Origin: a bacterium
GTDB lineage: Bacteria > UBP14 > UBA6098 > JAFGQG01
NCBI GenBank assembly: GCA_016930435.1
Contig: JAFGGQ010000001.1
Location: forward strand, 1-36,608
Reading direction: 5' to 3'
Length of the DNA: 36,608 nt
Both the position numbers and the translations under genes were made by a program. Below, in pieces: positions 1 to 7,348 of the stretch. The number at the start of each line of letters is the position of its first letter. Position 1 is the stretch's first letter. Below the pieces are notes generated by a model. It searched no databases, had not been told where the DNA came from, and saw nothing but the letters and a program-made list of their open reading frames with translations.

Positions 1-153
1 AAGGTTTTTAAATTTGCTAATAGTTTAATAAATATTCCAAAAAAAGGAAGGTTTATTTTTAGGAATGATATTTTTTTACAAAAATCTTTGTTCCAAAAAG
101 ATAAAATTCCTCTAATAACTATCTTTTGGGAATATAGAACAGAATTTACTTGA
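1..153 (+). CDS. possible 3' end of an unidentified gene (partial)
   Basis: Frame 1 is open from the window edge to a TGA at 151-153, about 50 codons, in DNA that is very rich in A and T, where stops should be frequent. The reading is basic and aromatic (it ends ...WEYRTEFT) and matches no family I recognise. The stop codon overlaps the -35 hexamer of the next gene's promoter, which would make a compact junction. Chance openness is quite possible; the 5' part is outside the window. Confidence 0.2.
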   Translation, partial: KVFKFANSLINIPKKGRFIFRNDIFLQKSLFQKDKIPLITIFWEYRTEFT

Positions 154-177
154 CAAACAGTGAAATCTACTTATAAT
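150..177 (+). promoter_or_regulatory. sigma-70 type promoter for the outer membrane barrel gene
   Basis: TTGACA at 150-155 and TATAAT at 172-177 are both perfect consensus hexamers separated by 16 bp. A transcript starting near 184 would have a leader of about 67 nt ending in the GGAGGG ribosome site at 241-246. This is the best promoter in the window. Confidence 0.75.
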
Positions 178-250
178 AATTGCAATTTTTATTTTTAGCG
201 GGTAAAACAAATTGATAAATATTTAACCACTAACTAAAGAGGAGGGAGTT

Positions 251-1456
251 ATGAAGAAAGCACTATTAGCCTTGTTGATCCTGGTCTGTTTTTCTACAGT
301 CCTGTTGGCTAATGAAGCGCGTTTGGAAGCTCTTGGTGAACCCAGTCCTTATCTCTGGGATTATCATGATTTCTTCTATAATCCGGCTGTCCTTCATATG
401 TACTCAGACTTTGTCTTTGTTGAATTCATGGATATGGGCGGCAACAACCAATTTGGTGGCGTAACTTACAGCCCTTTAGAGAACCTTACAGTCGGTGTTG
501 CGGTAAACCGTAAGTTTGGTGAGATTTACTCTATGATTGGCCGTTCAGATATATCCGATTTTTTACCTAATCCCGTGAATGGAGTGGATATCATCGGAGC
601 TTATAGCACCGGTACCATTGCCTTCGGTTTGGGTATTTTTAAATCCGGTTCCAAGGATTTCTCCGAGGTTACGGATTCGGATGGTGAAGTTACCTCCACA
701 TCTGAAGTTTCAGCAGGGGTTTTAGGGGTTAATTTGGGTACCACCATGATGATGGGTGAAACCGAGATTGATGCCCGGTTAAACTTGCGCTTTAACAGTT
801 ATTCCCGGGAAACCGAGACAAGTAGCGGGGTTGAAACATACGAAAATACTGGCGGTATGGGCATCACTTTTGGAGGTAGAGCATTCCTTCCGATGACCAG
901 CAAGATGAAGCTTATCCCAGCCATTTGGTTCAATTCCCATAGTTCCGGTGAAAAACTGACCAGCGATATCCGCGATGACACCGAGACCGGCGATTACAAA
1001 AATATGACATTAGGAGCCGGCGTAGGGGCAAATTACCAGTTAGAAAAAACCCTGATCATCGCTGGCGCATCCGTTGTTATCGATAAGTACACCGATGAAA
1101 GGGAAGAAGACTTCACCGAAACCACTACCTATACTTACCTCCCGGCGCTTAATCTTGCATTAGAACACACTATATGGAAAACCCTAGTAGGAAGAGTGGG
1201 TGTCTCGAAATATATGGGTACATATAAGGACTTATGGGAAAGCAACGAGAATGATTCCGCTTCCGAAACCAAATTAAGTCTGCCAATTGCCGGCGATGAA
1301 TCAAATATCGTATCCCTTGGACTGGGAGTCTCATTTGGGAATTTTACCCTCGATTGGAATCTATCAACCGCACTCATATTCAATAACCTGTACCTGATCT
1401 CTGGCACTGCTTCCGGATTCTCAAGCAATGTTACTGCCACCTATAACTTCGATTAG
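251..1456 (+). CDS. outer membrane beta-barrel protein (PorV/FadL-like)
   Basis: The 401-residue product starts with a clear signal peptide (basic MKK, then a hydrophobic stretch ending near residue 20 at LLA). The mature part is built of alternating hydrophobic/polar strands separated by short acidic loops, and it ends with an aromatic-rich strand (TATYNFD), as barrels inserted by the Bam machinery do. An early 'YNPAVL' resembles the N-terminal NPA region of PorV/FadL-type barrels of FCB bacteria. There are no catalytic motifs; the cargo or function is unknown. The start is well supported: GGAGGG 4 nt before ATG and a consensus promoter upstream. It is transcribed alone and ends at the hairpin at 1483-1519. 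The barrel call is from sequence pattern, not from recognition of a named family. Confidence 0.72.
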   Translation: MKKALLALLILVCFSTVLLANEARLEALGEPSPYLWDYHDFFYNPAVLHMYSDFVFVEFMDMGGNNQFGGVTYSPLENLTVGVAVNRKFGEIYSMIGRSDISDFLPNPVNGVDIIGAYSTGTIAFGLGIFKSGSKDFSEVTDSDGEVTSTSEVSAGVLGVNLGTTMMMGETEIDARLNLRFNSYSRETETSSGVETYENTGGMGITFGGRAFLPMTSKMKLIPAIWFNSHSSGEKLTSDIRDDTETGDYKNMTLGAGVGANYQLEKTLIIAGASVVIDKYTDEREEDFTETTTYTYLPALNLALEHTIWKTLVGRVGVSKYMGTYKDLWESNENDSASETKLSLPIAGDESNIVSLGLGVSFGNFTLDWNLSTALIFNNLYLISGTASGFSSNVTATYNFD

Positions 1457-1482
1457 AATCCTTACTATAATATAGTAACTTT

Positions 1483-1519
1483 AAGTGGGAGTTGTAGATT
1501 GCAGCTCCCACTTTTTTTT
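1483..1519 (+). terminator. Rho-independent terminator overlapping the hemW start region
   Basis: A 12-13 bp stem (AAGTGGGAGTTG paired with CAGCTCCCACTT, one G-U wobble) encloses a loop of about 5 nt and is followed directly by eight T residues at 1512-1519. This is a textbook intrinsic terminator for the barrel gene. It lies only 3 nt before the ATG of hemW (1523), and the only Shine-Dalgarno-like sequence ahead of hemW (GGGAG, 1487-1491) is inside its 5' arm. Confidence 0.85.
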
Positions 1520-1522
1520 ATC

Positions 1523-2668
1523 ATGAAACTGGCTCTATATATTCATATCCCATTCTGCATACGGAAATGTAAATATTGCGCTTTTTATTCTGTACCCTAT
1601 CAGGAGAACCTCGTCTCATATTACATCAGGGCACTATCCAAGGAAATTGAATTTTACCGGAAACATTTGTCAGAATCGGAAATCGTTTCAGTTTACATTG
1701 GCGGAGGTACACCTTCCCTTATATCCCCTGATTCTTTGGAAGAGATTATCGTGAAAATCAAAAAATATACTTGCTTAAGCCCTGGCATCGAATTTACAAT
1801 AGAAGTGAATCCGAAAACCCTATCCAGTGAATCGGCGAGTAGATACAGGTCTTTGGGTATAAATCGTTGTAGTGTAGGCATTCAAAGTCTAAATGATAAT
1901 GAGCTGAAGGTCCTGGGGCGACCTCATGATGCTCAGGAAGCCATGCAATGTCTGAACTTGTTAATGGCAAGCCAGTGGGAAAATATCTCAGTTGATTTGA
2001 TATATGGGATACCGGATCAGACCCTGAAGAGTTGGGGGGCTACCTTAAAGTTAATCGGGGGCTATGATATTCATCATATCAGCACTTATTGTTTGAGCTA
2101 TGAGCCCGGGACGGCTCTGAACAAAAATAAGGAGAACAACCAACTGCAGCCTCTTTCCCCTGAACTCGAAGAAGAGATGTACTTTTTTATGGTGGATCAT
2201 ATACAGGATTACGGTTATGAGCATTATGAAATTTCTTCTTTTGCACGCACTCCCGAATTCTATTCCAGGCACAACATTAATTACTGGTTGGGGAATCCTT
2301 ATCTGGGTTTCGGCCCGGCAGCGGTTTCAACCATTGATGATAAAGGAAGGCTGACCCGGCATACCAATTATAGCGATCTGGATAAATATATAAAGCAATT
2401 AGAAAGAGGACAGTTGCCCGTCCAATCAATGGAAATACTTGAACAGACTGAGCAAATCAATGAGTATATTATGCTTCACCTCCGGCTGATCGAAGGTTTG
2501 TCTTTAGCTGAATTTGAGCGTAAGTTTTCCCTATCATTCCAGGAATATGCGGGTGAAAGCTTGAAATATCTCCTGGACGATGGTTTCCTGGAGTTTAAGA
2601 ACAACTATATAAGGATTCCCAGCTCCAAGCTGTTTATTTCCAATTCCATCATTTCTGAACTTTTCTAA
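1523..2668 (+). CDS. hemW: radical SAM heme chaperone HemW
   Basis: The product (381 residues from ATG 1523) belongs to the HemN/HemW group of radical SAM enzymes. The N-terminus reads LYIHIPFC followed by the cluster motif CxxxCxxC (Cys12, Cys16, Cys19), then GGGTPSL, the SAM-binding glycine motif. HemW binds heme and a [4Fe-4S] cluster and delivers heme to membrane targets; older annotations call it an oxygen-independent coproporphyrinogen oxidase-like protein. Length and the N-terminal core are normal for HemW, and it lacks the N-terminal extension of true HemN. The start is uncertain: TTG at 1499 has GGGAG 7 nt ahead and would add eight residues, while ATG at 1523 fits the family N-terminus but follows a T-tract with no ribosome site. 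Convergent with the next gene. Confidence 0.9.
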   Translation: MKLALYIHIPFCIRKCKYCAFYSVPYQENLVSYYIRALSKEIEFYRKHLSESEIVSVYIGGGTPSLISPDSLEEIIVKIKKYTCLSPGIEFTIEVNPKTLSSESASRYRSLGINRCSVGIQSLNDNELKVLGRPHDAQEAMQCLNLLMASQWENISVDLIYGIPDQTLKSWGATLKLIGGYDIHHISTYCLSYEPGTALNKNKENNQLQPLSPELEEEMYFFMVDHIQDYGYEHYEISSFARTPEFYSRHNINYWLGNPYLGFGPAAVSTIDDKGRLTRHTNYSDLDKYIKQLERGQLPVQSMEILEQTEQINEYIMLHLRLIEGLSLAEFERKFSLSFQEYAGESLKYLLDDGFLEFKNNYIRIPSSKLFISNSIISELF

Positions 2669-2682
2669 TAATAACGTAAAAA

Positions 2683-2714
2683 AAAAGCCCCCTTCGAGAG
2701 CGAAGAGGGCTTTT
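2683..2714. terminator. bidirectional intrinsic terminator
   Basis: GCCCCCTTCG (2687-2696) pairs with CGAAGAGGGC (2701-2710) with one mismatch around an AGAG loop. The stem is flanked by A residues on the left and T residues on the right, so it gives a U-tract on either strand. It lies between the convergent ends of hemW (2668) and the large secreted-protein gene (2766) and can serve both. Confidence 0.85.
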
Positions 2715-2765
2715 AATCTGAACAGCATCTTAAGCCTTTAATGGCTTAATGCTTATCCGATATAT

Positions 2766-5700
2766 TTACTTCATCAAGATCATCTTCTTGACAAAGTTGG
2801 ATTTCTCGGTCTCCAAGCGATAGAAATACACGCCGGTATTAACCGGATTGCCATCGTCGGTATTGCCATTCCAGGTAATAGTCTTTCTTCCTGCAGTTTC
2901 AACTCCATCAACCAGTGTTTTCACTTTCTGACCCAGGACGTTGAAGACAGCCAGGCTGACTGTTCCTTCCTGAGGGACATCATAAGTGATTGTGGTGTTA
3001 GCGTTGAAGGGATTAGGAACGTTCTGGTAAAGGGCGAATGCAGTTGGAATAATAGGGGCTTCGCCTACCAGCTTGAGCATATAGGAACCAGGATTGAGGC
3101 TTACCGGTCCGTTGGAAAGATCGACAATATTCTGAGCGTTATAAAGAATCAACCTTTGATCATCAGGCAGGTTGCCGGTTCCGGTCAGGCTAATTTCCTC
3201 TTCACTTAGGATATTCAAGGTCCATTCTTTGTTCTCGCTGTTCCTGATATCGGTACTCAATCTGCCGATTTCGGCATCAACCAGGTAGGCGTCGAAGCCG
3301 GAGCCAGGAATAGCTGGAGGTAATGCCATATCCAAACCAACATCGTAAGCATCGGTAGCATTATCATCCAAACCCAGAGTAAGGACTGTATTGTTGATAT
3401 CGATAGAATAGGTCCAGTCAGCTTTTTGTCTGGGGACGAAAGAAGGAGTGCTTCTCATCAAACCGGCATCGACAGTGACCTCACAGAATGGCCATGGTGA
3501 AGGTACCCGGACATAAATGAAGTAACCTACTCCGGCTTTTACACTGTTGGCGCTCATATAGGTTCGGGCCTCAGCGTCATAGCAGAATAGCAGGCCTTCA
3601 TAGAGACTTCCGGTCGGATACTGAATAAGATCTGCAAAGGGAACACCGGCAAAGTTATATACTCCGCCAAAGGTATTCCATCCGGTTGGCATATTAACGG
3701 TAAGATTAGTGACCGGTACGCCGGGGATAGAATAAGAGACGGGATCGAGGTCCATAGAGAATACGAAGTAGGCAACGCCGGGTTCGATGATCTCCGGTAC
3801 CACATAACCAGCCATGGTGAACACGTATATCATATCCGGATCAACAGTGGGGAATACTCCTTCCAGAGAATTATCTGCGGGAACCACCGGGATAGCTACG
3901 AAGTTCCAGCCGGGATAGAGGGTTATGAAGCTTCGGGAAACACCAATATTGATGATCTCGGTTTCGCTAAATGCATACATATTGGTGGTTCGCATATCGA
4001 TCATGTCGTTGATAACGAAGATGTAACCTTCTGGCAGCATATCCGGATCCCAGTGGAGAATACCAGAATTTGCAGCAGTCCAGACGGTCCACAGCGGGTC
4101 AATATCTTCCAGGTTACGTAAATCGACCAGAAGCTTTCGGCTATCCAGAACGAAAGTAGGAAGGACGGAAGTAGGTACATCAACATCAATACCGAAATCG
4201 AACCCTGCGGTAGCTTCCAGATTAGCACCCATGCTGATAACCTGACGCAAGGTGTCCCAGGTAGAATCGGTGGAATCAACCATCTCGAAGAGCAGGTCAA
4301 CCATCCAGCCGGGATCTACGAAGAACTCGAAAGTGTAATCGAGGAAGTTAGGATCGGGACAGGCAAAAGGTACATTGTCAGCGACCCTCATGTTAACAAT
4401 AATGTTTCTGCCTCCCAGGAAATCATCGGCGAAAGTTGCGGTATTCAGATAAACGCAATTACCATCCCAGGTGACATCATCACTAAGGGCATCGAATACA
4501 TATAGGGTCAGGGTGTCGGTCCAGACATTGAATGTAACCGTATTCCAGTTGATACCCGAGGGGTCCGAAAGGCAAATTTCGATCTGGGTCAGGTTATACG
4601 AAACGGTTTCCCCATTCATAGGAACGCTATGATCGACTACAGGAGGAGTTAAATCAACATAAAACATTCCGATCAACGGGCTACCTGCAATCATATTTCC
4701 CAGCATATCAGACACCTGTACCAGGCTGAAGTGCACTACTTCGCCATCCATAAAGGGCGTAGTAGGGGTGAATATCATATGATTGAGAACATCATCATAT
4801 TCCAACTGAGGAGATGCCACATTGTATAACCGGCCCTGGCAGATGAATTGAATGGAAGCGGGGTCAATAGGATTGACATCGATCAACTCAATAATGATCT
4901 GCTGGTGAGCGCATGATGAGTAAGCGCCATAACCGGGTTCTACGATAGTGGGATTAGGAGCCGAACCGTCAATGGTAAATTCCCAGCAGAAGGGAGCATC
5001 CATTAGCGGGTTGGGATAAAGTGAGCATTTGTATTCGGGCATATCATAGGCATATACCACGCAAGCTTCCACGTGCTGTCCGTCACGGAATGTGCGGCCT
5101 ACTAATTCACCATCGAAAACCAATAGATTCCCGAAAAGGTCAATACCCACATCATGAGGGCTATAATAGATCCCATTAACCATAATATTGGTCAAATCGG
5201 GATCGACGCGTCCACATACTGCATCATGGAGCTCGATGCTGACAGTAGGATAGGGTCCCTTGCCAAAACCGCTGTCAGGCGGGAAGGGATTTTCAGGATA
5301 GGGTCCGGATAAATCTACAATGTATGACCATTCGATTGGGGAATGCTCCAGGGGGTTACCCAGGCCATCTTCAGCTGCTATGAGAACGATGTTAATTTCC
5401 TGTGCATCCCTGTATGGGGGCATATGAGTCGGGTCAAAGAATACCTCGGCTCCCTCCGGAGTGGGTACAACAACCAGTGGATTGTAAGCAAGAATAATTG
5501 GTCCGCCTGGTCCGGGTACTGTATAGTTATAAACGGTGGTGTTGTCGTAGATAACGCCTTCAACTTCCAGGAGAATCGTTCCAGAAGCAATCCCATTGGG
5601 ATCATCCAGATAGAAATGGATCATCTGGTGGTCACAGGCGCTGTAGGTGGCGTTAAGAGGATAATCGGGATTAAAGAATGGACCATTGGTTACGTAGAAC

Positions 5701-7142
5701 TGCCAATTAACCCTTTCCTGAAGATGATTGGGGTTACAGAAATCTATGTAATCTAAAGCATCCCAAACAGTTACGTAAATGGTATCACCCTGTCCAAAGA
5801 ATAAGCCAAAATCCTCAGGGATAAGCTCGTACTTGTTGGAATCAGGATACCATTGTAACCAGGGCCAGAAAGGATCGATCCCGAGAAATTCCCATCGGTT
5901 TCCGGAAGAGCTTTCCACGATGAGGAAGATGCTGAAAGGATCTACAAAACCATCATCGTCAAAAATAGTAAACCAAATACGTTCCTGATTATCGATTGTT
6001 GTATAATCATCAGGGGGATAATAATCCACTACGTACGGTCCGGTTTTATCCACAACAATAGTCCAGGCCAGGGTGTACATGGATGAATAAGCATTGTCAA
6101 AGCTATCGATCACTTCAATCAAGGATACATTAATAACTTGACCATCGTAGAATGGAGGGTTGGGAATGAATTCCAGTATTCCGGTAAATACATCAAAGTC
6201 CAGTTTTGGGCTGTCGATGGTGTAATTGACTCCATCGACGTTCAAAATAATGGAGCTTGGTACGATACCGTTAAAATCTTCAATAAAGAATCCGATATGC
6301 TGATCGAAACATGATGTATAGACGGTGTCATCATACCAGAAGTAAGGATACAGAGCTTCGACAGTAGGTGGCTGGGCATCAACCATGAAGTACCAATCAT
6401 TAATCGGGAGATTATCCATATCATTAGGTCTGTAACCGTAATCGGGGAGGTCTTTCATATCCCGAAGATCTACATCTACGCTATCCATTAGGCTATAGGT
6501 AATTCCTTCCAAAGCGGGGTAGAAGCTGATTAAATCAACTATCATGGTGTCATCCAATAAGGTATCGACGTACATGACATCTTCTTCAAAGAATAAACCG
6601 GGATTAGCGGTTGTATATAATACTCCGTTTATTTTCACCTCGATAGTAGCCGGGTTGATCTCGCCAAAATCATCGGTAACATAGATGAAGATGGGCTCTT
6701 CGATGTCCGTGGTCCAGAATGGGAAGAGTTCATATATACTGCCGGGCATGCGGCCAACCATATATGGTCCGCTGAGGTCAACTATAAAAGAACTTGTCAC
6801 TATAGTGTCCAGGTCAGTAGTATCATCGATATTGAAGGTGACGAAGAGAGAATCGTTCACCAGCAAACCATCAGTAAATGGAATGGAGGGCTGGAAGACC
6901 AAATTGGGCGCTACCCAGGTTAGTTCGCGGTCGGTCAATGTAAAACCAGTACCATTAACCTTCAATATGATGGAGCTTGGGTCAACCATAGCCGGTGAAT
7001 CGAAATTGTAACGAATCTGTTGTAGAGGATCCGAAGTGTTCGAGCCGTCAAAAGGCTCCACCAAGTTAATTCCCTGGGCTAATACCACGCAACTGAACAA
7101 TGCCACAAATAATAGCCCAACGATACTTCTTTGGATCATCAT
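2766..7142 (-). CDS. large secreted multi-Ig-domain protein with type IX-type C-terminal sorting domain
   Basis: The 1458-residue product has a signal peptide (about residues 1-23), then eight consecutive Ig-like modules of roughly 100-130 residues (about 23-943). Most modules close with a linker such as VDLSGPY, VDKTGPY or VDLTPPV, and each contains a 'PSSIILNVDG'-like strand and an 'F.DG..V...L' strand. Residues about 945-1370 hold a different beta-rich region with two tryptophan motifs (PGWNFVAIPV, TGWNTFGGVY). The last 89 residues are a FlgD-like/type IX sorting domain (YQNVPNPFN ... GVYFYRL ... KKMILMK). Inference: a cell-surface or released structural/adhesive protein; no catalytic motif is visible. 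AAGGAGG (7150-7144) is 1 nt from the first ATG and 4 nt from the second (7139), so the second is the likelier start. It ends at the bidirectional terminator. Confidence 0.82.
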   Translation of the reverse strand: MMIQRSIVGLLFVALFSCVVLAQGINLVEPFDGSNTSDPLQQIRYNFDSPAMVDPSSIILKVNGTGFTLTDRELTWVAPNLVFQPSIPFTDGLLVNDSLFVTFNIDDTTDLDTIVTSSFIVDLSGPYMVGRMPGSIYELFPFWTTDIEEPIFIYVTDDFGEINPATIEVKINGVLYTTANPGLFFEEDVMYVDTLLDDTMIVDLISFYPALEGITYSLMDSVDVDLRDMKDLPDYGYRPNDMDNLPINDWYFMVDAQPPTVEALYPYFWYDDTVYTSCFDQHIGFFIEDFNGIVPSSIILNVDGVNYTIDSPKLDFDVFTGILEFIPNPPFYDGQVINVSLIEVIDSFDNAYSSMYTLAWTIVVDKTGPYVVDYYPPDDYTTIDNQERIWFTIFDDDGFVDPFSIFLIVESSSGNRWEFLGIDPFWPWLQWYPDSNKYELIPEDFGLFFGQGDTIYVTVWDALDYIDFCNPNHLQERVNWQFYVTNGPFFNPDYPLNATYSACDHQMIHFYLDDPNGIASGTILLEVEGVIYDNTTVYNYTVPGPGGPIILAYNPLVVVPTPEGAEVFFDPTHMPPYRDAQEINIVLIAAEDGLGNPLEHSPIEWSYIVDLSGPYPENPFPPDSGFGKGPYPTVSIELHDAVCGRVDPDLTNIMVNGIYYSPHDVGIDLFGNLLVFDGELVGRTFRDGQHVEACVVYAYDMPEYKCSLYPNPLMDAPFCWEFTIDGSAPNPTIVEPGYGAYSSCAHQQIIIELIDVNPIDPASIQFICQGRLYNVASPQLEYDDVLNHMIFTPTTPFMDGEVVHFSLVQVSDMLGNMIAGSPLIGMFYVDLTPPVVDHSVPMNGETVSYNLTQIEICLSDPSGINWNTVTFNVWTDTLTLYVFDALSDDVTWDGNCVYLNTATFADDFLGGRNIIVNMRVADNVPFACPDPNFLDYTFEFFVDPGWMVDLLFEMVDSTDSTWDTLRQVISMGANLEATAGFDFGIDVDVPTSVLPTFVLDSRKLLVDLRNLEDIDPLWTVWTAANSGILHWDPDMLPEGYIFVINDMIDMRTTNMYAFSETEIINIGVSRSFITLYPGWNFVAIPVVPADNSLEGVFPTVDPDMIYVFTMAGYVVPEIIEPGVAYFVFSMDLDPVSYSIPGVPVTNLTVNMPTGWNTFGGVYNFAGVPFADLIQYPTGSLYEGLLFCYDAEARTYMSANSVKAGVGYFIYVRVPSPWPFCEVTVDAGLMRSTPSFVPRQKADWTYSIDINNTVLTLGLDDNATDAYDVGLDMALPPAIPGSGFDAYLVDAEIGRLSTDIRNSENKEWTLNILSEEEISLTGTGNLPDDQRLILYNAQNIVDLSNGPVSLNPGSYMLKLVGEAPIIPTAFALYQNVPNPFNANTTITYDVPQEGTVSLAVFNVLGQKVKTLVDGVETAGRKTITWNGNTDDGNPVNTGVYFYRLETEKSNFVKKMILMK

Positions 7143-7150
7143 ACCTCCTT
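7137..7150 (-). promoter_or_regulatory. ribosome binding site deciding the start of the 1458-residue gene
   Basis: AAGGAGG occupies 7150-7144 on the minus strand. The tandem start codons are ATG 7142 and ATG 7139; the spacing of 1 nt to the first is too short for efficient initiation, while 4 nt to the second is acceptable. Confidence 0.55.
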
Positions 7151-7174
7151 TTTAAACTCTAAATTATTATGGGT

Positions 7175-7202
7175 TTTCTACACTGCAAATATTTTGTGTC
7201 AA
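7175..7202 (-). promoter_or_regulatory. candidate promoter for the 1458-residue secreted protein
   Basis: On the minus strand, TTGACA (7202-7197) is followed after 16 bp by TAGAAA (7180-7175), a 6/6 and 4/6 match to the sigma-70 consensus. The leader would be about 25 nt. A second TTGACA about 30 bp upstream has no good -10 partner. Confidence 0.5.
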
Positions 7203-7348
7203 CTTAACCTTTTTAATATTATTGTCAAGGAAAATTTATAACTATCCATATATTTATTCAATGCTGTAAATAGAACCTTTTTGATGTGTTCTATTCAGGA
7301 ATTCATATTGCAATTTTGACAGCTCTTTTAACCCTAAAATGATAACGG

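Noticed and set aside
5343-5756. A 137-codon plus-strand frame inside the 1458-residue gene, and similar long frames opposite other genes (for example 18415-18834 and 28514-28906).
   Set aside because: They lie opposite well-supported coding genes, have no ribosome site or family pattern, and their length reflects the codon use of the real gene.
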